Below, piece by piece: positions 1-11,297 of a DNA stretch of 64,000 bases (position 1 is the first letter of the stretch; each line of letters begins with the position of its first letter). The position numbers and the translations under genes are program-made. The notes beneath the pieces were generated by a model. It searched no databases and had not been told where the DNA came from. It was given only the letters and a program-made list of their open reading frames with translations. Origin of the DNA: Streptococcus suis (GTDB lineage Bacteria; Bacillota; Bacilli; Lactobacillales; Streptococcaceae); assembly GCF_019856455.1 (NCBI RefSeq), contig NZ_CP082205.1, forward strand, positions 2,294,001 to 2,358,000. The letters run 5' to 3'.

Positions 1-410
1 TGAGCCCATCCATACGAGCCAGTATCAAACTATGAAAGCCGATACCAACATAGAAACTTGATGCAATTGGAAAGACCACATCGGAATAGTTGTAATGACC
101 GATATTAAAAACCGTCGAACCAAGCAGTAAAAATACTACAATGGCGTAGGCTGTGTAATTTCCATCCGTCGGTAAAAATGTCAGATAATTCTGGAGCGGA
201 AGAGCCAAGACTAAACTGGCCAACATAGCTAAGACACCCTCGATAGAATTTGGTGCTAGGCGATGCATTTTAATCAATTCAGCCGTAGCAATGATGGCTA
301 ACAGGCCTACAAAAAATTGAAATGCCATCCCACCAGCCAACAAAAAGGGAATGAAAATAGCTAGAGCAACGCCACCAAATATCACTCGTTTCTGTAAATC
401 GTTTGTCATA
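1..410 (-). CDS. cdsA: Phosphatidate cytidylyltransferase, N-terminal part
   Basis: Partial gene running off the left edge; about 136 N-terminal residues are present. CdsA makes CDP-diacylglycerol from phosphatidic acid and CTP in the membrane, the branch point of phospholipid synthesis. The visible part begins MTNDLQKRVIFGG and is a series of hydrophobic helices, as expected for the CdsA N terminus. The catalytic C-terminal signature lies outside the window. The start codon is 8 bases from the uppS stop, and the order uppS-cdsA on one strand is the standard streptococcal arrangement. Identification rests on this context and the N-terminal sequence. Confidence 0.85.
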
Positions 411-418
411 CCTTCTCC

Positions 419-1174
419 TTATACACCGCCAAAACGTCTGTGGCGACGGTTGTATTCTTTAATCGCTAATTTAAGTGCTTCTCCATCAAAATCAGGCCAA
501 GCAATATCTGTAAAGTACAGCTCGCTGTAAGCTGTTTGCCACGGCAGGAAGTTGCTAAGACGAAGTTCACCACTTGTACGGATAACTAGATCGGGATCGC
601 GTAACGTTGGTGATAAGGTTCCTGTATAGAGGTAATCCGCTATTAATTTCTCATCAATATCTCCAGGATTGAACTTGGCATCCAAGACATCTTGCGCAAT
701 AGCCTTTACTGCGCGGGTCACCTCATCACGACCGCCATAGTTAAGAGCGAAATTGAGAATCAAACCAGTGTTACTCTTTGTCTTTTGTTCGGCTTTATAA
801 AGCGCATTGAGAGTCGGGACAGGAAGTTTTGAATGGTCACCAATCATCTGAATTTTGACATTATTGGCATGGAGTTCAGGAACATACTTATCATAAAACT
901 CCACAGGTAGATTCATGATAAACTTCACTTCTTTTTCCGGTCGAGACCAGTTTTCTGTAGAAAAGGCATAGACAGTTAACACCTTTACTCCCAAATCAGA
1001 AGCCGTCTTGGTAACCTTTTGCAGTGCATCCATACCAGCCTTATGCCCCATAATACGTGGCTGCATCCGCTTTTTCGCCCAACGGCCATTGCCATCCATA
1101 ATCACAGCGATATGCTTAGGGACTTCAATTGCTGTTTCAATGCTTTCTTTCTTTTTAAAATTAAATTTAAACAT
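419..1174 (-). CDS. uppS: Isoprenyl (undecaprenyl) diphosphate synthase
   Basis: Condenses isopentenyl diphosphate onto farnesyl diphosphate to give undecaprenyl diphosphate, the lipid carrier for wall and capsule building blocks. The cis-prenyltransferase signature HIAVIMDGNGRWAKKR lies near residue 25, YAFSTENW near residue 75, and the C-terminal DLVIRTSGELRLSNFLPWQ and ELYF blocks are present. I chose the ATG giving MFKFNFKKK (251 residues) because AAGGA sits just upstream. A longer reading frame starting 30 bases earlier has no such site. It is followed directly by cdsA on the same strand. Confidence 0.95.
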   Translation of the reverse strand: MFKFNFKKKESIETAIEVPKHIAVIMDGNGRWAKKRMQPRIMGHKAGMDALQKVTKTASDLGVKVLTVYAFSTENWSRPEKEVKFIMNLPVEFYDKYVPELHANNVKIQMIGDHSKLPVPTLNALYKAEQKTKSNTGLILNFALNYGGRDEVTRAVKAIAQDVLDAKFNPGDIDEKLIADYLYTGTLSPTLRDPDLVIRTSGELRLSNFLPWQTAYSELYFTDIAWPDFDGEALKLAIKEYNRRHRRFGGV

Positions 1175-1256
1175 GGTATTTTCCTTATTGTATAATCGTT
1201 TCATTATACCATATTTTTACCTAGGATAGCAAAAATCAGGCAGGGCTAAAACAAGA

Positions 1257-1280
1257 GAAAACCAAGGTTTCCCTCGGTTT
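1257..1280 (-). terminator. Terminator hairpin downstream of yajC
   Basis: On the minus strand the arms AAAACCGAGG and CCTTGGTTTT pair around GAAA just after the yajC stop and are followed by a T-rich run. This probably separates yajC from uppS. Confidence 0.65.
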
Positions 1281-1287
1281 TTCATCC

Positions 1288-1611
1288 TTATTCTTCAATT
1301 GCAGATTCTGGAGTTGCTTCTGTCGTTTCAACTGCCACTTCTTCAACAACTGCCGATGTAGTATCTGAACTTGCTACACGATTACGAATAGCACCACGTT
1401 CAAAGGTCAAGTAAACACCATCAACATCCAAAACTACTTTTTGGTCATCGATTTCATCGACAATACCAAACAAGCCACCGATAGTGACAATCTCATCGCC
1501 TTTTTTAATTTGGCTCAGAGCTTCTTGGCGTTGCTTTTGTTGTTTACGTTGCGAATAGAACATAAAACCAATCATGGCAACCATGACAAGCGGCAAAAAT
1601 AAACCTTCCAT
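1288..1611 (-). CDS. yajC: Preprotein translocase subunit YajC
   Basis: A 107-residue protein with one N-terminal membrane helix (about residues 4-21), a basic KQQKQRQEAL stretch, and the YajC core KKGDEIVTIGGLFGIVDEID. YajC associates with the SecYEG-SecDF complex. The acidic Thr/Glu/Ala-rich tail after residue 85 is low complexity and typical of streptococcal versions. It has its own short upstream gap, and a hairpin follows. Confidence 0.9.
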   Translation of the reverse strand: MEGLFLPLVMVAMIGFMFYSQRKQQKQRQEALSQIKKGDEIVTIGGLFGIVDEIDDQKVVLDVDGVYLTFERGAIRNRVASSDTTSAVVEEVAVETTEATPESAIEE

Positions 1612-1670
1612 TTGTTTACCTCTTTTATTGTTTGATAAGCATGATTATATCAAATTCTGGACAAGAAAGC

Positions 1671-1703
1671 AAAGTTCGACCAAACAGAAAAAGACCGAAC
1701 TTT
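1671..1703 (-). terminator. Hairpin downstream of purA
   Basis: Arms AAAGTTCG and CGAACTTT flank a 17-base loop just after the purA stop. On the minus strand the loop is U-rich. It is a plausible terminator; its CGAAC arms also resemble PurBox cores, probably by chance. Confidence 0.45.
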
Positions 1704-1720
1704 TGTTCAGTCTTCGCACA

Positions 1721-3145
<1,425 letters not shown>

Positions 3146-3375
3146 TCATATATAACGAATGTTTTTATTTTTTTAAAGTATATTTCAAAAAAATCCGATT
3201 AAACACACGAGGTAGACATGTGTAAATATGCTTTTAACAGAGAAATCCGAAGTCTTTGTTTGCTTTCAGTGATTTTTAGTACATTTTTCACCAGAAACGT
3301 AGCAGAAATTTGTATTTGTTTTATAAACTAGATAAAATTGGTGTAAGACACTATCAGAAATTGGACGGATTGCTT

Positions 3376-5607
3376 ATGTTACAGAAATTATCCCAAAACA
3401 GCCCCATCCTCCAAGCCACCTTTGGTTTGGAACGGGAATCCTTACGAATAAATAGCGACAACCGCGTTGCTCAAACACCACACCCTGAAGCGTTGGGCTC
3501 ACGCAGTTTTCACCCCTATATCCAGACCGATTACAGCGAGCCACAACTAGAGCTGATTACCCCTGTGGCTCATTCGACCAAGGAAGCTCGTCGTTTCCTC
3601 GGAGCTATCACGGATGTAGCGGTGCGGTCTATGGAAAAAACGGAATACCTCTGGCCCCTGTCCATGCCACCTGTGATTTCAGCGGATGATATTCAGATTG
3701 CTCAACTGGAGAGCGACTTCGAGTACCAGTACCGTGTCGGTTTGGCAGAACGCTATGGTAAGTTGCTCCAGTCTATGTCAGGCATCCACTACAACTTCGA
3801 GCTCGGCAAGGACCTGACCCAGCAACTCTTTGAAGCGAGCGATTACGACGACCTCATCACCTTCAAAAACGCCCTCTATCTCAAGCTGGCTCAGAATTTC
3901 CTACGCTACCGCTGGTTCTTGACCTACCTCTACGGAGCAAGTAGTCTGGCTGAAAAAGGATTTTTGACAGAGGAAATTGGCTGCGTGCGGTCCATCCGCA
4001 ACTCCAACTACGGCTATGTCAACTCCGATGATGTTCATATTTCCTTTTCTTCTCTCCAACAGTACGTGGCCGACATCGAACAAGCTGTCCAATCTGGTCA
4101 ACTATCCGCTGAGAAGGAATTTTACTCTTCCGTCCGACTACGTGGAGCAAAGACTAGCCGTGACTACCTCAGCAAGGGGATTTCTTATTTAGAATTCCGG
4201 TCCTTCGACCTGAACCCCTATGACCCGCTTGCTATTAGTCAAGAAACCCTTGATACAGTCCACCTCTTTATCTTATCTCTTCTTTGGCTAGACCAACCGA
4301 CAGATGTTGATAACACCTTAGCCAAAGCAGATAAACTTAACAATCTCATCGCCCTCAGTCACCCACACACACCTCTACCTAACGATGCCGATGCCACGCC
4401 AATCTTGACGGCCATGAAAGCCATAGTTCTACACTTTGGACTGGATGACTACTATGGCCAGCTCATTGCACATGTGGAGGCAGCACTTCAAGACCCTCGT
4501 CTGACCCTTTCCGGAAAAATAGCAGAGCAGGTTGAAGATGGGTCTCTAGAAAAGTTCGGTCAGCAGCAGGGACAAGTCTTCCATGACTATGCTTGGACAG
4601 CCCCATACGCCCTCAAGGGCTATGAAAACATGGAACTCTCCACCCAGATGATCCTCTTTGACGCCATTCAAATGGGCTTACATGTCGAGATCTTGGATGA
4701 AGAAGACCAGTTTCTCAAGCTCAGGCATGGTGACCATGTTGAGTACATCAAAAATGGCAACATGACCTCCAAAGATAACTACGTCATTCCTCTGGCCATG
4801 GCCAACAAGGTCGTAACCAAAAAGATTTTGGACCAGGCTGGTTTCCCAGTGCCTGCGGGAGCTGAATTTTCTAACAAGGAAGAGGCCCTGCGGTATTACG
4901 GACAGGTAGCCAGCTCTGCTATTGTTGTCAAACCAAAGTCCACCAACTTCGGCCTCGGCATCTCTATCTTCCAAGAGCCTGCCAGCCTTTCAGACTATGA
5001 AAAAGCCCTTGATATCGCCTTTTCGGAAGATAGCCATGTGCTCGTGGAGGAATTCGTGGCGGGAACCGAGTACCGTTTCTTCATCTTGGACGGCAAGTGC
5101 GAGGCTGTCCTGCTCCGCGTCGCAGCCAATGTCGTGGGTGACGGTAGCTCAACCATCCGTGAATTGGTGGACCAAAAAAACCAAGATCCACTGCGAGGGC
5201 GTGACCACCGTTCACCGCTGGAAATCATTAACTTGGGCGACATCGAGCTACTCATGTTAGAACAGCAGGGCTACACACCCGATACAGTTTTGCCAGAGGG
5301 CATTCAAGCCTTTCTACGTGGCAATTCCAATATCTCAACGGGTGGTGACTCCATCGATATGACCGACCAGATGGACGAGTCCTACAAGCAACTGGCTGCC
5401 GCTATGGCGACTGCTATGGGAGCTTGGGCCTGCGGTGTAGATCTGATTATCCCCGACCGCACCAAGCCAGCCAGCAAAGACGAGCCCAACTGTACCTGTA
5501 TTGAGCTCAACTTCAACCCTGCCATGTACCTGCACACCTACACCTACGCAGGACCTGGTCAGAGCATTACGCCGAAGATTTTGAAAAAATTGTTTCCAGA
5601 GCTATAG
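3376..5607 (+). CDS. gshAB: Bifunctional glutamate-cysteine ligase/glutathione synthetase
   Basis: A fused enzyme making glutathione from glutamate, cysteine and glycine. The N-terminal half (to about residue 460) is the ligase domain, beginning LQATFGLERESLRI with later SIRNSNYGY and SYLEFRSFDLNPY blocks. The C-terminal part is an ATP-grasp domain with KPKSTNFGLGI, LVEEFVAGTEYRFFILDG and CIELNFNPAMY. About 743 residues from the ATG at 3376; a longer frame from a TTG at 3310 is possible but has no better start signal. It stands alone, divergent from purA. Confidence 0.95.
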   Translation: MLQKLSQNSPILQATFGLERESLRINSDNRVAQTPHPEALGSRSFHPYIQTDYSEPQLELITPVAHSTKEARRFLGAITDVAVRSMEKTEYLWPLSMPPVISADDIQIAQLESDFEYQYRVGLAERYGKLLQSMSGIHYNFELGKDLTQQLFEASDYDDLITFKNALYLKLAQNFLRYRWFLTYLYGASSLAEKGFLTEEIGCVRSIRNSNYGYVNSDDVHISFSSLQQYVADIEQAVQSGQLSAEKEFYSSVRLRGAKTSRDYLSKGISYLEFRSFDLNPYDPLAISQETLDTVHLFILSLLWLDQPTDVDNTLAKADKLNNLIALSHPHTPLPNDADATPILTAMKAIVLHFGLDDYYGQLIAHVEAALQDPRLTLSGKIAEQVEDGSLEKFGQQQGQVFHDYAWTAPYALKGYENMELSTQMILFDAIQMGLHVEILDEEDQFLKLRHGDHVEYIKNGNMTSKDNYVIPLAMANKVVTKKILDQAGFPVPAGAEFSNKEEALRYYGQVASSAIVVKPKSTNFGLGISIFQEPASLSDYEKALDIAFSEDSHVLVEEFVAGTEYRFFILDGKCEAVLLRVAANVVGDGSSTIRELVDQKNQDPLRGRDHRSPLEIINLGDIELLMLEQQGYTPDTVLPEGIQAFLRGNSNISTGGDSIDMTDQMDESYKQLAAAMATAMGAWACGVDLIIPDRTKPASKDEPNCTCIELNFNPAMYLHTYTYAGPGQSITPKILKKLFPEL

Positions 5608-6080
5608 TTTCCCATTTTCCTTACTTTGTTAGTGCTTACTTCAAAGGTTCGTGGAACTTTTGAAGGCCGGAGATAAGGCAAAGCACGTTCGCCTCAATAG
5701 CTGCAGGTTGCTGGGAGTGGGAAAGAACTCGACCAAGATAAAAAGAGTTCGTCAACAAGTCTTTATTTCTAGTTGTTGAGCTGAAACAGTCTATTCCCAG
5801 ACATCAATTTATGTGAGCTGACTGCCGTCAGCTTATATCTCCCACTTTAAAAGGTCTCCCAGACCTTTTAAACTCCCAACTAATGTTAAATAAAATGAAT
5901 ATGGCACCAAGATAATCATTTATATCTGGGTGCTTTTTATGAACCAATTTCCAGCATCTCACTATATCGTTCGTTATTTATTTTGTTTTCTAATGTATTT
6001 TTACTATTTCATTTGAATTTTTAAAAATATCCGTATTATATCTAAAAAAAGTATTCCAAACAACTCATTTTTTGTTAAAC
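5608..6080. other. Gene-free spacer with dispersed-repeat sequence
   Basis: About 470 bases with no credible reading frame. At 5641-5700 the segment CAAAGGTT..GGAAC..TTTG followed by GGAGATA and GTTCG aligns with the RUP-like repeat at 50526-50684. At about 5850-5873 AAAAGGTCT and AGACCTTTT form a compact hairpin. The rest is AT-rich and leads into the ssnA promoter region. I see no RNA gene here. Confidence 0.6.
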
Positions 6081-6126
6081 TATATATAACAACTGCAGAC
6101 GTTTTGATAACGTCCATATATAACAA
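6081..6126 (+). promoter_or_regulatory. ssnA upstream hairpin between direct repeats
   Basis: GACGTT (6098-6103) and AACGTC (6109-6114) form a perfect 6-base stem with loop TTGAT. It is bracketed by direct copies of ATATATAACAA (about 6082-6092 and 6116-6126), just before the AAGGAG ribosome site. It could be an operator or an mRNA 5' structure; its role is unknown. Confidence 0.45.
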
Positions 6127-6139
6127 AAAGGAGTTTTAT

Positions 6140-9100
6140 ATGAAAATTAGAAACCGTTCTCTCTTCTATACCGTAGGGTCTGTAGCGGTAACAGCCGGAC
6201 TCTTGCTTAGTCTTGCCACTTCGCCCATACCATCTGTGCACGCTACTGAAGTGGCGATAGAGAATTATCCGTCGCTTGCAATAACCAAGTCGGAGGTCAC
6301 GATACAAGGCTATCTTATTGCACCACTTAATAGTAGCGGAACCGCTTTTGACGCTACTAACAAAACAAATCTAGCCCTTGGTGCAAGCATGGATACTGCG
6401 GCCGCCGACACTATCCCTATTCAACTAAAAGAACCTCTTCGCAGCCAATTCAACCTCGTTGATCATCCCGAACTAGTCGGAAAATTGGTTCGCATCACAG
6501 GAACTAGCGATACATACATGAAGCGAGCTGGAATCAAACCAGCTACAGCGATTGAAATCGTAGATTCATCTTCTACTAATGTTCAGCCACCAACCAGTGA
6601 AAATACGACTACCGAGTCAAGCGACCTTGTTTCTACACCGATTGCTACTGTTCGCTCTAGTGCACAAGGAACAGAGTACACCGTTTCTGGTAAAATTATT
6701 AGCCTAGTAAACGGTTGGGGAGGAAATGGCTTTTACCTCCAAGATTCTGACGGTGCTGGTATCTATATCTACCCTGGGGCTGCCTTGGGCTATCAGCCTG
6801 GTGATACAGTCCAATTAACAGGAACATTGGGTGAGTATAAAGGCGAACTCCAACTAACCACAGTTAGCAACCACAAGGCTATCTCTGAGAATTTCAACAC
6901 TCCTATTACAGAAACAAACATCGCTCAGTTAGCAACGCAAGCACAGGCAACACTAGTTTCTCTAAAAAACTTGACTGTCGGAGAGATTCAAAGCGATAGC
7001 TATCAAAATGCTACCTTTACCGTAACTGATTCCGAAGGACAAACTGTGGATGTGCGTTTAGATAGTCGAACAGGTATCAAAACGGCTGATCTTTTGAACC
7101 ATATCAATAAGGGAGATAAGATTAATCTAACCGCTATTTTATCCACCTATAATGGAAAAATACAATTAAAACCATTTGACCTCTCTCATTTTGAAGTCGT
7201 TGAAAAGGCAACAACAGAAACAGCACCTGGCAAGACCGAAACTGTAACAGTCGGTCACATTCAAGGTGCAAGTCACCAATCACCTCTAACCAATCAATCT
7301 GTGATTCTTAAAAACGTCGTAGTAACCTACGTTACCTCTGCCAATAACTTCTATGTGCAAGATGTCACACCAGATGGAGACGTCAAAACATCTGACGGTA
7401 TTAATATTTTTACTGACAAATTAAAAACAAATGTCAAGGTAGGAGATCTTGTCACTATCGCAGGACGTGTAGAAGAATACCTCGGAAAAGGTTATACAGA
7501 ACGTGGGGAAACAGACTTAACCATCACACAAATTCGAGCTACTGAAGTAACTGTGGATGGGACTGCACCTGTACCATCTCCTATAGTCCTTGGTCTTGAT
7601 CGGACCATCCCAGCAGATATTATTGACAACGACGGTTTGGCTCAATTTGATCCAGAACAAGATGCGCTCGATTTCTGGGAATCCGTTGAAGGCATGGTGG
7701 TTGCCGTGGATGATGCAAAAATCCTTGGTCCACTAAAAAACAAGGAAATCTATGTCACTCCTGCCACTAGTCAACTTCCTTTAAATAATGTTGGAGGCGT
7801 CAACCTTCGCCCTGAAGGGAATAATACCAATATCATTCCCCTACTTTTGAAAAATGGAAAACAGATCGTCAAATCAGGAGACTATTTCACCGGTCGTATC
7901 GCTGGACCAGTCACCTACTCTTACACCAATTATAAAGTCTATGTAGATGATAGCACCCTTCCAACCTTGCACGAAGGAGCTACAAAACCAGAAACAACAA
8001 CCATTATCCCAAATGATGACAAGCTGACTATCGCTTCTTATAACATCGAAAACTTTTCTGCTGACAGTAAATCAACATCAGACGCTAAAGTCCAACGCAT
8101 TGCCAAATCCTTTGTTTCAGACCTACATTCTCCAGATATTATCGGATTGATTGAAGTGCAGGACAACAACGGTGCTACAAATGACGGCACAACTGATGCT
8201 AGTAAGAGTGCTGAGCGCCTAATTGCAGCCATTCAAGCAGCCGGCGGACCAACATATACCTATGTGGATATTGCTCCTGAAAACAACAAAGACGGCGGAC
8301 AGGAAGGAGGCAATATTCGCGTCGGCTTCCTCTACAACTCAAAACGTGTCAACCTATCTGACAAACCAATCGGTACCGCAACACAGGCAGTTGCATGGGA
8401 AAACGGCGAACTCAATCTCAGCCTGGGCCGAATCGACCCAACCAACCCTGCTTGGGCAGCTGTCCGCAAAACACTTGCAGCTGAATTCGTCTTCAACGGC
8501 GAGAAAGTCGTTGTCCTTGCCAACCATCTCAACTCAAAACGCGGTGACAATGGTCTCTACGGAAAAATCCAACCTGTCAGCTTCAAGTCCGAAGAAAAAC
8601 GCCACATACTAGCACAAACTATCGCTGACTTTACAAAAGCAGGCTTAGCTCAAAATCCAAATGCTAATATCGTTATGCTAGGCGACTTCAATGACTATGA
8701 ATTTACTAAAACCATAGAAATTTTAGAAACAGGAGGAATGGCTAACCTCGTTAGTCGTCATGATGCATCCGATCGCTTCTCTTACTTCTATAACGGAAAC
8801 AATCAGTCTCTTGACAATATGCTAGTATCAACTAACTTGTTGGACCGCTATGCCTTTGATATGGTCCATGTCAATTCAGCCTTTATGGAAGAACATGGCA
8901 GAGCTTCTGACCACGATCCACTATTGGTACAACTGGACGTGACAAAGGCACAAGAACCAACTCAACCAGAACCAAGCGACAAGCAGACAGATGACTCAGG
9001 AACAGTCAATAATAGTGATGACAATGGTACGACCAACAATAACAAGCCAACAAATCTTTCAACTTCTAATCAAACAGCTGTAAATGCTGATAACCGTTCT

Positions 9101-9259
9101 GGCGCTACAGACAAGGGACAAACAACCGTGACCCCTACTGCCAACAACAGTCAAAAGAAAATCCTTCCAAAGACAGGAGGAGAAACAAGCTTTGTACTTA
9201 TCACAATCGGTCTCGTAATCTTGAGCGCCTGCCTTGTCAAAAAACAAAAAGAATCCTAA
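6140..9259 (+). CDS. ssnA: Cell-wall-anchored secreted nuclease SsnA
   Basis: A 1039-residue surface DNase. Residues 1-35 are a signal peptide (SVAVTAGLLLSLA, cleavage near VHA-TE). The middle contains repeated OB-fold-like modules (QDSDGAGIYIYPG, QDVTPDGDVKTSDGINIF) typical of extracellular nucleases. From about residue 630 an endonuclease/exonuclease/phosphatase domain carries the family motifs SYNIENF, IGLIEVQDNNG, ANHLNSKRGDN, MLGDFNDYE (near 847) and RASDHDP (near 923). After a Thr/Asn-rich spacer comes the sortase signal LPKTGG, a hydrophobic stretch and a basic tail. It degrades extracellular DNA; in S. suis SsnA is a described nuclease. Start chosen at MKIRNRS behind AAGGAG. Confidence 0.93.
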   Translation: MKIRNRSLFYTVGSVAVTAGLLLSLATSPIPSVHATEVAIENYPSLAITKSEVTIQGYLIAPLNSSGTAFDATNKTNLALGASMDTAAADTIPIQLKEPLRSQFNLVDHPELVGKLVRITGTSDTYMKRAGIKPATAIEIVDSSSTNVQPPTSENTTTESSDLVSTPIATVRSSAQGTEYTVSGKIISLVNGWGGNGFYLQDSDGAGIYIYPGAALGYQPGDTVQLTGTLGEYKGELQLTTVSNHKAISENFNTPITETNIAQLATQAQATLVSLKNLTVGEIQSDSYQNATFTVTDSEGQTVDVRLDSRTGIKTADLLNHINKGDKINLTAILSTYNGKIQLKPFDLSHFEVVEKATTETAPGKTETVTVGHIQGASHQSPLTNQSVILKNVVVTYVTSANNFYVQDVTPDGDVKTSDGINIFTDKLKTNVKVGDLVTIAGRVEEYLGKGYTERGETDLTITQIRATEVTVDGTAPVPSPIVLGLDRTIPADIIDNDGLAQFDPEQDALDFWESVEGMVVAVDDAKILGPLKNKEIYVTPATSQLPLNNVGGVNLRPEGNNTNIIPLLLKNGKQIVKSGDYFTGRIAGPVTYSYTNYKVYVDDSTLPTLHEGATKPETTTIIPNDDKLTIASYNIENFSADSKSTSDAKVQRIAKSFVSDLHSPDIIGLIEVQDNNGATNDGTTDASKSAERLIAAIQAAGGPTYTYVDIAPENNKDGGQEGGNIRVGFLYNSKRVNLSDKPIGTATQAVAWENGELNLSLGRIDPTNPAWAAVRKTLAAEFVFNGEKVVVLANHLNSKRGDNGLYGKIQPVSFKSEEKRHILAQTIADFTKAGLAQNPNANIVMLGDFNDYEFTKTIEILETGGMANLVSRHDASDRFSYFYNGNNQSLDNMLVSTNLLDRYAFDMVHVNSAFMEEHGRASDHDPLLVQLDVTKAQEPTQPEPSDKQTDDSGTVNNSDDNGTTNNNKPTNLSTSNQTAVNADNRSGATDKGQTTVTPTANNSQKKILPKTGGETSFVLITIGLVILSACLVKKQKES

Positions 9260-9267
9260 TCATTTTT

Positions 9268-9302
9268 TGAGCTTGAAAGCATGACTTTCAGGCTCATTTT
9301 TC
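9268..9302 (+). terminator. ssnA terminator
   Basis: GAGC..GAAAG and CTTTC..GCTC pair around CATGA and are followed by ATTTTTCT, 9 bases after the ssnA stop. Confidence 0.75.
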
Positions 9303-9325
9303 TACTGCTCCACCTCCACTTGTGC

Positions 9326-9331
9326 TATAAT
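9326..9331 (+). promoter_or_regulatory. hslO extended -10, probable leaderless start
   Basis: TGCTATAAT is an extended -10 (TGN-TATAAT). Only 7 bases separate it from the hslO ATG at 9339, so transcription would begin at or next to the start codon. No ribosome site is visible. Confidence 0.6.
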
Positions 9332-9338
9332 TAAAGTT

Positions 9339-10205
9339 ATGGATAAAATTATTAAAACACTATCAAAAAGCGGGCATTTTCGTGCCTTTGTGCTAGACAG
9401 CACAGAAACCGTGAAAACAGCCCAAGAAAAACACGATACTATGGCGTCGTCCACCGTTGCTCTGGGCCGCACTCTCATTGCCAATCAGATTTTGGCTGCC
9501 AATGAAAAAGGTGATACCAAGATCACCCTGAAAATATTGGCCAGCGGTGCTGTTGGGGCTATCATCTCCGTTGCCAATACCAAAGGTCAGGTCAAGGGCT
9601 ACATTCAAAATCCTGACTTAGACTACAAACGGACAGCGACTGGCGAAGTTATCGTTGGACCACTTGTAGGCAATGGTCAATTCCTGGTCATCACAGACTA
9701 CGGAACAGGGCATCCTTACAATTCCATGACCCCCTTAATCTCTGGTGAAATCGGTGAAGACTTTGCCTACTTCCTAACGGACAGCCAGCAGACCCCATCT
9801 GCGGTGGGGCTCAATGTCTTGTTGGATGAAGAAGATAAGGTCAAGGTAGCTGGTGGCTTCTTACTCCAAGTTTTACCTGGAGCGACCGAGGCTGAAATTG
9901 CTCGCTTTGAAAAACGTATCCAAGAAATGTCTGCCATTTCAAGCCTGCTGGCTTCTGATAACCACATAGAAGCTCTGCTATCCGCCATTTATGGCGACGA
10001 CGACTTCAAACGCCTGTCAGAAGAAGAAATCGGTTTTGTCTGCGACTGCTCTAAAGACCGCTTCCTTGATGCTCTGGCCAGCTTGCCAAAAGCGGACCTG
10101 CAAGAGATGAAAGAAGAAGACAAGGGCGTGGACATCACCTGTCAATTCTGCCAGACCCATTACCACTTTGACGAAAACGATTTGGAGGAACTCATCAATG
10201 GCTAA
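9339..10205 (+). CDS. hslO: Redox-regulated chaperone Hsp33
   Basis: A cytosolic holdase activated by oxidation, 288 residues. The N-terminal substrate-binding domain begins [22 protein letters not shown]. The zinc redox switch is complete at the C terminus, with CDC near residue 235 and CQFC near residue 268, so the protein should be switchable. It overlaps the next gene, dusB, by 8 bases and the two are probably co-translated. The ATG has no visible Shine-Dalgarno and lies right behind a -10 element. Confidence 0.95.
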   Translation: MDKIIKTLSKSGHFRAFVLDSTETVKTAQEKHDTMASSTVALGRTLIANQILAANEKGDTKITLKILASGAVGAIISVANTKGQVKGYIQNPDLDYKRTATGEVIVGPLVGNGQFLVITDYGTGHPYNSMTPLISGEIGEDFAYFLTDSQQTPSAVGLNVLLDEEDKVKVAGGFLLQVLPGATEAEIARFEKRIQEMSAISSLLASDNHIEALLSAIYGDDDFKRLSEEEIGFVCDCSKDRFLDALASLPKADLQEMKEEDKGVDITCQFCQTHYHFDENDLEELING

Positions 10206-11202
10206 TCTCAATACCCCTTTTATGATTGGTGATGTGGAAATTCCCAATCGCTGCGTGCTGGCCCCAATGGCTGGCGTGACCAACTCGGCCTTCCGCACCA
10301 TTGCCAAAGAAATGGGCGCGGGCCTGGTCGTGATGGAAATGATTTCTGAAAAAGGCCTTCTCTACAACAACGAGAAGACCCTCCATATGCTCCATATCGA
10401 CGACAACGAATACCCTATGTCTATCCAGCTTTTCGGCGGCGATGCCGAAGGACTAAAACGGGCTGCCGACTTCATCCAAACCAACACCAAGGCTAATATC
10501 GTGGATATTAACATGGGCTGCCCTGTCAACAAGGTCGTTAAAAACGAAGCTGGTGCCAAGTGGCTCAAGGACCCCGACAAGATTTACCACATCATCAAGG
10601 AAGTGACTTCGGTCCTCGATATTCCCTTGACTGTTAAAATGCGGACGGGTTGGAACAATACCGACCTAGCGGTCGAAAATGCCCTGGCCGCAGAAAGCGC
10701 CGGTGTGGCTGCCCTGGCCATGCACGGACGGACCCGCGAGCAGATGTACACAGGAACCGTTGACCTGGAAACCCTCACCAAGGTAGCTGGCAGCCTGACC
10801 AAGATTCCCTTCATCGCAAACGGCGACATCCGCACTGTAGAAGATGCCCGCCAGCGAATCGAGGAAGTTGGTGCTGATGCTGTCATGGTCGGACGGACTG
10901 CTATGGGAAATCCTTACATCTTCAACCAAATCAACCACTACCTTGAAACAGGAGAAGTCCTGCCCGACCTCTCCTTTGACGACAAACTCAATGTCGCCTT
11001 TGACCACCTGACCCGATTGACCAACCTCAAGGGAGAGTCAGTTGCCGTCCGCGAATTCCGTGGCCTTGCTCCCCACTATCTCCGTGGTTCAGCAGGTGCT
11101 GCCAAGATCCGTGGAGCCGTTGCCCGAGCAGAGACTATCGAGCAGGTCCAAGAACTCTTTGACCAAGCACGAGAAGCCTATCAGGAACGGATTGCTAAAT
11201 AA
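10198..11202 (+). CDS. dusB: tRNA-dihydrouridine synthase
   Basis: An FMN enzyme reducing uridine to dihydrouridine in tRNA D-loops, 334 residues. The FMN-binding [13 protein letters not shown] is near residue 20, the catalytic-cysteine segment NMGCPVNKV near residue 100, then [17 protein letters not shown] and the phosphate-binding [11 protein letters not shown] chose [21 protein letters not shown], whose ATG lies inside the end of hslO. The hslO-dusB pairing is common in streptococci. A terminator follows. Confidence 0.93.
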   Translation: MANLNTPFMIGDVEIPNRCVLAPMAGVTNSAFRTIAKEMGAGLVVMEMISEKGLLYNNEKTLHMLHIDDNEYPMSIQLFGGDAEGLKRAADFIQTNTKANIVDINMGCPVNKVVKNEAGAKWLKDPDKIYHIIKEVTSVLDIPLTVKMRTGWNNTDLAVENALAAESAGVAALAMHGRTREQMYTGTVDLETLTKVAGSLTKIPFIANGDIRTVEDARQRIEEVGADAVMVGRTAMGNPYIFNQINHYLETGEVLPDLSFDDKLNVAFDHLTRLTNLKGESVAVREFRGLAPHYLRGSAGAAKIRGAVARAETIEQVQELFDQAREAYQERIAK

Positions 11203-11242
11203 GATAAACTGGCAGGTTAAAACTCGCTAACAATGAAACAGA

Positions 11243-11287
11243 AAAACGCATAAAACCAAGATGATAACTTGATTTTATGCGTTTTTT
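11243..11287 (+). terminator. Bidirectional terminator between dusB and the NadR-like gene
   Basis: AAAACGCATAAAA..CAAG pairs with CTTG..TTTTATGCGTTTTTT. The arms end in A and T runs, so it can serve dusB (plus) and the convergent gene at 11298 (minus). Confidence 0.85.
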
Positions 11288-11297
11288 CTATACTGTT

